From positions 4,664,501 to 4,728,500 of the forward strand of contig OX463778.1 of the NCBI GenBank assembly GCA_949825025.1: a stretch of DNA of 64,000 nt, read 5' to 3'. The notes below the pieces were generated by a model. The model saw only the letters and a list, made by a program, of their open reading frames with translations. It was not told the origin of the DNA and made no database searches. This document shows positions 11,444 to 22,221 of this stretch, in pieces. This DNA comes from Siphlonurus alternatus (lineage: Eukaryota > Arthropoda > Insecta > Ephemeroptera > Siphlonuridae). The first letter of the stretch is position 1; every line of letters starts with the position of its first letter. A program made the position numbers and the translations under genes.

Positions 11444-11561
11444 ACGAGCTACCGTCGGGCTTCTTCGCTCAGTATGTGTTGAAAAGTGCACAAAAGTTAT
11501 GTATGTAAATGATTATCATATTATCAAGCTTCCCCAAATTTAATTAATTTATAATTGTAAT

Positions 11562-11567
11562 AATAAA
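11562..11567 (+). promoter_or_regulatory. Candidate polyadenylation signal AATAAA for the zinc-finger gene
   Basis: First AATAAA downstream of the stop, about 120 bp after the minisatellite. A second one lies near 11728. Placement fits a 3' UTR that includes the repeat array. Confidence 0.5.
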
Positions 11568-11569
11568 CC

Positions 11570-12410
11570 ATTTTCTCACTACTGTGTTTTAAAATTTTAA
11601 ACCATTTAGGTCAATTAGTGAAATTTGTATTATTTGCTTATTACACATGAAGAACCGGCCGTGATGTACATATATAGTGTTAACAGTATTGCTAATTAAT
11701 AGCTGCATGTAATAAGAACGTTATTAGAAATAAACTTGTTATTGTATTATTAGTTTACTTAGTTGTTATATTGACATAAAATGAACAAAATAATTATTTT
11801 AACAATCTGAATTTACAATATTTGAGAAGTGAGAAACGATATATATTTATCAACGACATAATTCAACTATAATTTTTTGTTCTCTAATATTTTCATTATT
11901 AATTTATTGAATATAATTTTATTGCCATTTAGTGTATCAATTTGTGAATAAATGAAAAATGTCCTTACACATTTCTTGAATTAATTCACCCAAATGTTAA
12001 ATCTTCCTTTTACATGTGCAGTTAGAGAAATTGCAGCAAGCAGAAAAGGCCATTTCTATTTTTCATAGTTGTTTCTTTTCTGTCTTATTTTTAATGCTTT
12101 AATTTAATTAAAACATTTATAAAGTTATAATATTTGCATCACCTACAATATTATATGATCATGGTATATAAATTTTTTCATATTATATGTATAGTTATAA
12201 TATATTTTAGAATATATTTTATATTCTGTTAGATAAACGTTTATTCACAATTACATAATATATTAATATGTGTGTATATAATATGTAAGAATGGCGTCAC
12301 CTATGAAAATAAATTATAAAATTTGCCGCGTTTTTGAGCGCCATCAGCTCGATCAGCGCGCGCGGCGGAATTTCAGTGAAGTAAAAATAATCCAATGGAT
12401 GCTGTCATCT
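11570..12410. other. AT-rich intergenic stretch
   Basis: Very AT-rich sequence between the zinc-finger 3' end and a MITE. No ORF, RNA gene or clear repeat boundary seen. Confidence 0.5.
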
Positions 12411-12418
12411 GTTTATTG

Positions 12419-12658
12419 CAAGGATTTTGTATGTATGGATAGGTTATCTCTATACCAATAGCATTAGAGCTACTGAGGCAAATCTCCAACGTAAGGTGGC
12501 GACCGAGCGCAACCACCTGTGTAAATTGTATGGAAGTTCCCCAACGTAAGATGGCAGACATCCCATTGTTTACTGTTATAACCGCCACCCAATTCCTCCT
12601 CACGACTGTGCCTCACCGACGGCAGCACCATCACCTATCCATACATACAAAATCCTTG
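12419..12658. mobile_element. hAT-like MITE, 240 bp, 8-bp target duplication
   Basis: About 25-bp inverted ends CAAGGATTTTGTATGTATGG... flanked by a perfect 8-bp direct repeat GTTTATTG (12411-12418 and 12659-12666). Duplication length fits hAT. A diverged relative, lacking a clear left end, lies at about 55100-55275. Confidence 0.85.
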
Positions 12659-12956
12659 GTTTATTGCCAATTTTCAGAACGGCGCTATTCGCACGTTATT
12701 TCGGTGTAAATAAGACAAATATTGCTATTCGCACCGATCACTACACTTTAACCTACTGCCACTCCGCCACTGCCCACTTCGTTTTAAGGGTCCCTCCTAT
12801 GCACCCTATATACTCGTAAAGTAAGTAATGGGATTTACTTTACTTTTTCTTTTGTATAAAATTGTATCAGGAATTAAGTCAGCTGACAATATTTTAGTGA
12901 AAATGCAGCTGACATTATGCTGACTTGAAGGCAATAAGGCAATGCTTTAAAAAGTT

Positions 12957-13030
12957 ACCCCCTCGAGGATTCTGCAACGTAACAATTTGAAAGCCGACAC
13001 GCTTACCACTGCGCCGACTGCGCCACAGCA
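12957..13030 (-). pseudogene. tRNA-like sequence (Glu-type TTC anticodon loop), degenerate
   Basis: On the minus strand there is an A-box TGGCGCAGTCGG (matches TRGCNNAGYNGG), a D-arm-like GGCGCAGTGGTAAGCG, an anticodon-loop-like CTTTCAA (TTC) and a weak B box (GTTGCAGAATCC). The T arm is damaged and no acceptor stem closes, so this is a tRNA pseudogene or SINE head. Confidence 0.4.
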
Positions 13031-13116
13031 GGTCGTTGCAGAAGTCGCCGCTAGTCTTCGTATTTAACATTCTTAAATATTCTTTAACATTCTTATGACG
13101 TGTACCCAACGCCCGG

Positions 13117-13749
13117 CAGAGATGCAAATCTTCGCACGAAACCTGGTGTGCGAAACTTTCGCGAAACTTTCGCGCGAATATTCGCGAAACTTCGCGAAAA
13201 TTTCGCGAAATTTAAAAAATGACTGTCGTAATGCGATTTTTCATATTTTCATCAAAAAATTAAGAAAACAAGATAAAATGGCCCCTTTCATGACCTGTCT
13301 ATCCTCGAATGTGTTAAATAATTTTAAAAATAATTAAAAGTCATTTTTAAAATTAATAAACAGTGATGCAACGCTTCGCGAAGCTTCGCGCGAAATTTCG
13401 CTAGTTTCGCGAATATTCGCGAAGTTTCGCAAGCCAAGTTTCGCGAAAAAATGAGTTAAAAAGGAGTTCAATTTAATTTATTAGATATAAAAAAATTAAT
13501 TTTTTTTTTTTCAGTTTTAAAAATTACTGTTAATTATTTTTAAAATCATTTTTAACACATTCGCGAGGTCGAGGATAGACAGGTCATGAAAGGGGCCATA
13601 TTATCTTGTTTTCTTAATTTTTTGATGAATATATGCAAAATCGCATTACGACAGTCATTTTTTAAATTTCGCGAAAATTTCGCGAAGTTTCGCGAATATT
13701 CGCGCGAAAGTTTCGCGCACCATGTTTCGTGCGAAGTTTTGCATCTCTG
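13117..13749. mobile_element. TTCGCGAA word-array foldback, element A
   Basis: Ends CAGAGATGCAAATCTTCGC and ...TTTTGCATCTCTG in inverted orientation. Each end has about 80-90 bp of degenerate TTCGCGAA/TTCGCGCGAA words. The arms continue inward with matching sequence (ACTGTCGTAATGCGATTTT and its complement, TGACCTGTCTATCCTCGA and its complement). Confidence 0.75.
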
Positions 13750-14058
13750 TTAATAAAAAAGAAATAAATTTTTTTATATGTAATAAATTAAATTGAACTC
13801 TTTTTTAATTCATTTATGCAATTAAACCTGTCATTAAAGCAAAATTAGGAAGAAAACTGCGTATTCATCAAGGATCTTGTATACATGATCCTAGGTATTC
13901 ATTACATACGATTCGAAAAAGTAGAGCGGGAAATTCAAATATGTCAATTTCGCGAAGTTTCGCGCGAAACTTTCGCGAAACTTGGCTTGCGAAACTTCGC
14001 GAATATTCGCGAAACTAGCGAAATTTCGCGCGAAGCTTCGCGAAGCCTTGCATCACTG
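13361..14058. mobile_element. TTCGCGAA word-array foldback, element B (interleaved with A)
   Basis: Ends CAGTGATGCAACGCTTCGC and ...CCTTGCATCACTG. The left end lies inside element A and the right end lies outside it, so A and B overlap in the order A-left, B-left, A-right, B-right. This is not simple nesting and implies a rearrangement or inversion. Confidence 0.7.
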
Positions 14059-14333
14059 ACCCAACGTAACCCAACACTATTCGCACAGGAAAAACGTGCG
14101 AATAGCAACTACACGATAAATTCGCTATTCGCAGGGAAATAACGTGCGAATAGTCACTTCCTTTCATATAAACAAAAAACAGCTGAGAGCTCAAAACTCG
14201 AAATCCAAAAAGTATGTAGCTGCAGGTTAATAATTAATAAGTTTCTCGAAAACAGTGATGTGACAGACAGTGTCTGTACGCCATATTATTAATTACTAAA
14301 GTTTTTATAATTAAAAACTTCATATATAATACG

Positions 14334-14450
14334 ATGCCACACTTGCGTGGCATTTTTGGTTATATTTTACTTGTCAAAGTTCGAACGTTGCTCTTGATTT
14401 TTTTGATGATTGCTGCTGCAGTGCTCGTCATCAACTACATGAATGTCGGG
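14334..14450 (+). CDS. Fucosyltransferase exon 1: signal anchor
   Basis: 39 codons from ATG 14334 to the donor GGG|GTACGT. The sequence has a basic patch (KVR) followed by the hydrophobic stretch [16 protein letters not shown], a classic type II membrane anchor for a secretory-pathway glycosyltransferase. It ends phase 0, matching exon 2. Confidence 0.8.
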
Positions 14451-17400
14451 GTACGTTTTAACCTGATTTTTTAAGTACCTATTGATATAGTGTTTACCAC
14501 TCGTTAAATTTTGGTCTTGGTTTTTATTGGGGTGGGGAAATTGTTGCCTTTAAATCCCCCAGCATCCAGCGACATCCAGTATGATGCCCGCGCATTCCCC
14601 TTTTTCCAAAATTAGCTCCCTTTGTCCTTTTTACTAGTCGCCTTCTGTACGTAAATACGATATAACGATGCATGATACAAAGATAACGATGATCGATTTA
14701 TCCCCCTTCTTCCGTTGCATATGCATATATGTGGCGCATACCGCCGCTGCATGATTACCGCGGTGGTATTACATATTAAAAAATATGAATTGCATAAATG
14801 TTATAAAGCCCGAGATTGTTTTTCTAAATTAATTTCATTTTACAGATTTTTAGCCATGTCGGAGTTCGCACCTCCCACCCTCAAGCTGACGCAGGTAATT
14901 ATATAGTGACCTGCTGGATATATGTATGTATGTATATATCCCACGTATAAATTTTGACTACACTTTGGGCTTATCAGCTCAAATAAGACCAAAATTTTGC
15001 TAGCCCAATTAGACTCCGACAGGCACCTAATTGGCCGATTTTGGGCAAATCTGGGCTAGCAAAAAAAGTAACATTGAGCTGTAATAGCCCAATATAACCC
15101 TAACTGGACCAATACACCACTTAATCCATAGCTCTATGTAGCTCATTATGGATCAATTTGAACCAACTATGCCATGCTTAAACAAGCTGGAAATTGACCA
15201 AATTTGCCCAAACTTGACCTTTTCTACCCTGGTTGTCCCCAGTACGCTTATATAGCTCAAAATAGACCAAAACAGCTTAAAATGGACCTCTTTTGCCCAA
15301 AGATGTGCCGATCCACCCTGAATATACTGCATTGGCTAAGGTAGCCCAAAGTGGACCAAAACAGCTTAAAATGGACCTCTTTTGCCCAAAGATGTGCCGA
15401 TCCACCCTGAATATACTGCATTGGCTAAGGTAGCCCAAAGTGGACCAAAACAGCTTAAAATGGACCTCTTTTGCCCAAAGATGTGCCGATCCACCCTGAA
15501 TATACTGCATTGGTTTAGGTAGCCCAAAGTGGACCAAAACAGCTTAAAATGGACCTCTTTTGCCCAAAGATGTGCCGATCCACCCTGAATGTACTGCATT
15601 GGTAAAGGTAGCCCAAAGTGGACCAAACCAGCTTAAAATGGACCTCTTTTGCCCAAAGATGTGCCGATCCACCCTGAATGTACTGCATTGGTTTAGGTAG
15701 CTCAAAGTGAACCAAAACAGCTTAAAATGGACCTCTTTGGCCCAAAGATGTGCTTATTCAACTTGAATGTACTGCATTACTAACAGTAGCTAAAAATAGA
15801 CTAAAATAGCTCAAAATGGCCTTTTTTTCTCTGAATGTATTACATTCTTTACCTTAATTATCGCTTCATAAAACAAACGAAAATAGATGAAGATAGAAAT
15901 ATTTTGCCTAAAAACATGTGCCTTTTATGACCATGAATGCATTCTATTAATTAGTTAAAACTTGAAGCTCAAAGTTGATAAAAGTGCTATAAAATAAAAT
16001 AATTTATTCATGGTTATAAGAGCTGGGGAAAATCAGTATTGTCATCATGCTGATGCATGCATACCAGACACTATAAATAATGCAAAGGAATACTTGGCTG
16101 ACTGTGAGGGGAAGAGACTGGCCCAAGAATCACATGGTATGCATATTAAATGAGGTGTCTGTTTATTCTGTTCTTTTATCATATACGTACAAATAACGTA
16201 CTGAATGCATATTATTTGCACACGGTAAATACAGTATGCATACAGTACGTATGTAAGAGGTCATTGTATCAATTCTATTAGTAATTAGAGAGCATAATAT
16301 CCTGAATGAAATACAGTTTCATTTATTATAGCTGTGAAATTGTTATTAAAATTGTAAAAAGTGCCACTTACCGCAATTTTAGAACAAAATTAACCTTTGT
16401 TTATTTATTTCCTTACATTTTGGCTGTGTAGAACTGCTTTTTTCTTTAAAATTGTGGAAGAATAGGCTGAGGAACTGCATTGTTAGCAGCTTAAACCTAT
16501 TAGGAGAGATATGCCACCCGGTGGCATGAACAGAAAAACATTTCCCGATCAACTTTAACCCTGAGATATTGATGTATATAGACTATATACATGTATGCTT
16601 ACCTTAGCAGATGATTTACGCATTACTACACTAAAGAAAACCTTAAAAATATAGATACATGACACTACTTAGGACACTATAAGAAAGATACATACTGCAA
16701 CAACAACATTGTCGACTGTTACAAGTCAGATGGAAAACCGGTAGAGAAATGAATTCAAATGAACCAATCAGAGCGATCGGAAGTTCGGAACCGATCGGAA
16801 ACCATCGGAAACGCGCTAAATTAATCTCCAAAAGTCTACAAATGGCGAAATCTTTGTAAACATGACAGAACGACTTAAATAATTCTGATAAATATAATAG
16901 ACCCAGCTTATAGATGAGGTCTATTTTAAGCTGTAATGGTTCACTTTAAGTTACCTAATCCAATGCAGTATGCATACATTCAGGGCGGATCGGCACATCT
17001 CTGGGCAAAAGAGGTCCATTTGAAGCTGTTATGGTCCACTTTGGGCTCCCAAAGATGTGCCGATCCACCTTGAATGTACTGCATTGGTAAAGGTAGCCCA
17101 AAGTGGACCAAAACAGCTTAAAATGGACCTCTTTTGCCCAAAGATGTGCCGATCCACCCTGAATGTACTGCATTGGCTAAGGTAGCCCAAAGTGGACCAA
17201 AACAGCTTAAAATGGACCTCTTTTGCCCAAAGATGTGCCGATCAACCCTGAATGTACTGCATTGGTTGAGGTAGCCCAAAGTGGACCAAAACAGCTTAAA
17301 ATTGACCTCTTTTGCCCAAAGATGTGCCGATCCACCCTGAATGTACTGCATTGGTTAAGGTAGAGCTACCTTAACCAATGCAGTACATTCAGGGTGGATC

Positions 17401-18347
17401 GGCACATCTTTGGGCAAAAGAGGTCCATTTTAAGCTGTTTTGGTCCACTTTGGGCTACCTTAACCAATGCAGTACATTCAGGGTGGACCGGCACATCTTT
17501 GGGCAAAAGAGGTCCATTTTAAGCTGTTTTGGTCCACTTTGGGCTACCTAACCAATGCAGTACATTCAGGGAGGGAAAAAACATCTTTGGGCAAAAAAAA
17601 TCAATTTTAAGCTATTTTGGGCTATTTTGAACTGAGCCAACCTGAGGAATACATTCAGAGTAAAAAGGGGTATGTTTGGGCTAAAGAGTGCCATTTTAAG
17701 CTCTTTTGGTCCATTTTGGGCTTGGTCAAGCACATGAATACTTTCAGAGTAAAAAAGGGCATGTTTGGGCTGAAGAGTGCCATTTTAAGCATTTTTGGCT
17801 CACTTTGTGCTGGCCGAGGCAAGGAATTCATTCATGGCTATTTTGGGCAGAAATGGTCTACAGGGTGCTCAGATTTATTTTAGCTGGATTGGTCAATATA
17901 CAGCTACATGAAGCTAGGTTGAGCTTGGGCTTAATTGAGCTTTTTTGGCCAATAACAAGCTTACTGCAACCCTGGGGATATTAGGTACCATTTTGGGCTA
18001 AAACGGTCAACAGCTAGCTTAAATTTGTTTCAAGCTTGTTTGGTCTTAATTAGGTTAAAATTGCTTGGTCACAAATCTGGTCTATTTTAAGCTATAAAAT
18101 TCCAATCTGAGCTGGAGGCTTAAATGAGCATGTTTGGTCTAAATAAAGCCTGAAGCATTATTGGACAATCGTGGGCTACTTTGGTTATAAGCAAATTTGA
18201 GTTCAGATAGCTCAATAACACTTTAAAGCCAGTTTCAGGTACTCTGGGCTTCGCAGCCCAAACTGATACTTGAAGGAAAGTAATTTTGAGCTAGCAATGC
18301 TATTTTGGGCTAGCAAACCAAGCCCAAAGTAGTCAAAATTTATACGT

Positions 18348-18394
<47 letters not shown>

Positions 18395-21300
18395 TTTAAA
18401 TAGAGAAAGTGATTGCAGTTTGTTCGGAAAATCACTTGTTAGTAGTGTAATTATCTGTGAAAATTGTGTCAAATATGAAAAAAAAAAAAAAAAAAAAACT
18501 GGGAAAATCCTGTTCGCGTGTGTAATATATACAGTACTTTGATATAAGTTCAAGTACACAGTAAATATATTATTATTAGTCTTTTATTAAACACAAAAAG
18601 TGTACATACAACATAGTATTATAAATATATATTCATTATAAATTAACACTGTAATAGAACACATAAAACACACATACAAACTATATATAATAGTTACAGA
18701 ATAATAGAGCATAATAATTAAAGAATATAAAATAAAATAACAGATGATATTAACAGCCTGTTACATCATAATATATGATATATATATAAGCACATATACA
18801 AAACAAAATATGACATAGAAAATAAATAGAATGAAAAACTTATTGCTTAATTGCTATTCAAAATATAGACTATATGAAGTCATAATCGCATAATGGCATA
18901 ATCGCTGATAGGTTTAATTCTAGATTTACAGATATTTAAATGATATTGGCTACAATATTTATTACATAATTTACATACACAGGATTGTTCAGCTTTATGA
19001 TAACCAGAGGATTTACAGATTAGATGATGGAAGCCGTGAACAGCTTGGCGAGTTAAGACATTTCTAACATTGGATCTATCCAATTGGGGCAGACACCAAT
19101 GTTTACATGTCATAGCATCAGTGCTGTAAAACTCAGGATTAATATCCTGAGCTTTTTGATTCCTGACAGCTAGAAAATTGGAATATTGATCTGTCATTGG
19201 AAGTTTAAACATTTCTTTGATTTCTGTAATAAAATAATTGGAATCTATCAGTTTATAGGCCAGTCTAGTTTCGGTAAATTTTGACAGACACAATAGTCTT
19301 TTAACAAACATAGCTTTTACTGATTCTAATTTATCAAAGTCGGATACAGATAAATGAGGCCATACGATTTCAATACCATAAGTGGCCACAGGGGCAACTT
19401 TTAAATTGAATAGTTTGAGCCCTGTTTTGACGGATAGACCAGACAGACCTGAGATAGTGTACATAACGGTGATAGCATTCTTACATCTTTCTGTTATATG
19501 TCTAGAAAAAGAGAGCCCTGTCATTTGAAGTACTATGCCGAGATATTTAAATGAATTTAGGAATTCAATCTTTTGACCGTCACAATAAATTTCATCGTTT
19601 TTGCACAGCGGTCCGCCTCTTCTAAACTTTACAACCTTGGTTTTCTCTGTGTTAATTTCTAGACCATTTGTTTTGGCCCAGATAGATAGATTGTTTAGCG
19701 CTTTTTGTAGCTTGATTTTGCTCTTTGAAATAATAGCAAGATCATCTGCATATAAATTTAGTAAGACTTGATCATTTTCATTTTCACAGTTTATATCTCT
19801 TGTAATCTCGGTTATATCTGCAGTAAAAAGATTGTAAAGGAGAGAGCTGCTTGGGTCTCCTTGCAAAACTCCGTTAGATTGAATAATATTACTAGAACAT
19901 GATAAGCGATCTTGAACGCATACATAATTGATATTTAGAATAACAGCTAAGATATTCAAAATTTCAGAAGGAATGGAGTATTGTCCTCAATTTTTTTTAT
20001 TGCAGAAATGGATAGAACGTGCAAAGTTATGCTACCCTGATTTTTTTCAGATTTTTTAGAGCCCGGGAACTATTTTAAAAAAATTATTTAAAGTTATTTT
20101 TGTGACGTCACGAGACGCCGCTCCTTAAGAAAAAGATAGGACTTGCCGCCGCGTGACGTCACAAAAAGGACTTTCAATAATTTTTTAAAAATCCTTCCCG
20201 GGCTCTAAAAAATCTGAAAAAAATCAGGGTAGCATAACTTTGCACGCTCTTTCCATTTCTGCAATAAAAAAAATTGAGGACAATACTCCATTACTTTAAG
20301 TGACTTCAGCTTTTCAATGAGCAAATTCCTATTGACCAAATCAAAAGCTTTTCTGAAGTCTACAAAAGCAATGTATAAATGACCCTTTGGCTTCTTCAGT
20401 GCTAATTTAATTTGATTATGTACTGTGGATACAGCTTGTATTGTGGAGCGTCCTGGCATAAAGCCGTATTGTAAATATATTACCAGCTAATTACTCCCCA
20501 GGACCAAACACAAACTAATTAAGGCTTCAAAGACGCTAGTTTCTCTGCACATTTCTGGTTCTCGCATTTATGCACGATAAATCAATTAATTTAAATTTTT
20601 TACATGCTTATTCTGTGAGATGAATCTTCAAATTTTACATGCTATAACATATCATGTCAATTCAGAATATTTTGTAAACAGCTGGTCTCCCCGTCATACT
20701 CTGGTGGACTCCGTTTACTGGCGAGGCTGGCAGTTCACGGTGGTGTGGCTTGCAGCAGTGTTTCTTCACTGAGAACCGATCTCACCTGGACCATCCCGAC
20801 CTGAAGGTAGGTGCCGCGAGTTCCCTCGGATCTCGTCTAAACGTCGTTTCTTGCCAGGCGATCGTCTTCTACGGCAGCAGCTTCTCGCCGTTCGACATTC
20901 CGCTGCCGAGACGGCCTCAGTGGCCTCTGTGGGCTCTGCTGCACGAGGAGTCTCCCAAGAACGTGGCCCTGATGCAGCACGAGGCCGCCCTGAGGCTCTT
21001 CAACCTGTCTGCCACCTTCAGTCGCCACAGCCACCTGCCACTCACCCTGCAGCACCTGCCGGGCCTCGGGCCCCTCACTGGTCAGTTGGTCAGCCCCACT
21101 GGTCAGATGGTTAGCCCCTCTGTTTGGTCAGTTGGTCAGCCCCACTGGTCAGATGGTCAGCTTACTGGTGAGATGGTTAGCCCCACTGGTCATTTCCTTT
21201 GTCTCACCAGTCAGAAAATCTTTTTAAAGTGAGGACGCTGCTGGTAAACACATTTGCTTGCAGGTGAACGGTTCACGGTGCCGCTGGTGGAGAAGAACCG

Positions 21301-22137
21301 TCTGCTGGGCTCGCTGGCGCCGCTCGTCTATGTGCACTCTGACTGCGACACGCCCTCTGAACGTGATGCGTATGTGACAGAGCTGATGAAGTTCGTGCGC
21401 GTCGACTCTTACGGCGCGTGCCTCAACAACAAGCAGCTGCCCGCACAGTGAGTCCTTGTGTTGTGTACTGTCTTATTATAGCCCATGTTAATTATATAAG
21501 AGGTAGATTTATTTCAATCATTACACCATTACTTTCATGAAAATATAACATAATATAGATCATCTCGAAACATTATGTAAATAATATACAATTACTTAGT
21601 AATTAAAACATACAGTATACACACCATCATCGATTATTACAGTACTATTTGAATAATTCACATATAATTACGTTTCATACATTTCCATTGTATTTGCCTA
21701 TATTAAAAAAATTCTATAACATAATACATTGAACATTTTAAAAATAACTTGCTAAGAATACTTCTCCACCTTGTTGCATTTAGTAATTATGGCGCCATAT
21801 AATAAATTTGAGAATGCAGCCAGGCTGTATCTGCATTGTGCTTGCAGCCTGCGAGACGCCATGGAAGGGATGCACCACGCTGACTTTTGGCACCTCCTGG
21901 CTCAGTACAAGTTCACCCTGGCCTTCGAGAACGCAGTCTGCGACGACTACATCACGGAGAAGCTGTGGAGACCGCTCATCGTCGGCTCCGTGCCGGTCTA
22001 CTACGGATCACCCTCCGTTCAGGTGAGGTCTTGTTTACTAGTCTTGGGATAACAGTCAACATGTGTGATGTTTACTGGAGTCTTGAGACAACAGTCAATT
22101 AGAAAAGGTGCAATTATAGCTTCCATTGATATATATA

Positions 22138-22221
<84 letters not shown>

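Larger units (their letters stand above)
12685..14153. mobile_element. Composite foldback bounded by CTATTCGCAC ends, containing two interleaved TTCGCGAA elements
   Basis: The left end GCTATTCGCACGTTATTTC is the reverse complement of the right end GAAATAACGTGCGAATAG. Inside lie elements A (13117-13749) and B (13361-14058), both made of TTCGCGAA words. Short CTATTCGCA words recur near both ends. Confidence 0.6.
14940..18350. mobile_element. 3.4-kb word-array foldback 'a' (GGGCTA/AGCT words) in fucosyltransferase intron 2
   Basis: Inverted ends CCCACGTATAAATTTTGAC and its near-exact complement at 18332-18350, both abutting TATATA. Both arms consist of degenerate words such as AGCT(C/T)AAAA, GGACC/GGTCC and GGGCTA. 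Within the arms lie two blocks of an 89-bp tandem repeat (15294-15780 and about 16940-17560). The middle (15850-16930) is unrelated AT-rich sequence with no transposase-like ORF. Confidence 0.85.
18550..20478 (-). mobile_element. 5'-truncated non-LTR retrotransposon 2, split by a foldback MITE
   Basis: Minus-strand RT begins near 20475 ([10 protein letters not shown]) and runs to the stop at 18880, with about 330 bp of 3' region. A 325-bp foldback (19972-20296) interrupts it. The start of its 3' region, with TTTATTAAACACAAAAAGTG on the + strand, resembles a fragment near 47630-47680 (TTTATTGAACACAAAGACAG). Confidence 0.8.

Noticed and set aside
10286..11491. A 401-codon minus-strand open frame through the 39-bp minisatellite
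   Set aside because: It exists only because the repeat unit is a multiple of three and lacks stops in that frame, and it overlaps the strongly supported zinc-finger exon on the other strand.
13121..14060. CRISPR-like array from regularly recurring TTCGCGAA motifs
   Set aside because: The genome is eukaryotic; there are no constant repeats with unique spacers, and the words are degenerate and palindromic within foldback arms.
14715..14906. ATG-started frame [13 protein letters not shown] at the fucosyltransferase exon 2
   Set aside because: The phases of exons 1 and 3 require the other frame ([16 protein letters not shown]); the ATG frame would shift exon 3.
15277..17351. Open frames coding for 30-residue repeats ([12 protein letters not shown]...)
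   Set aside because: The repeat unit is 89 bp, which is not a multiple of three, so each frame survives only about one unit per frame rotation. This is satellite DNA.
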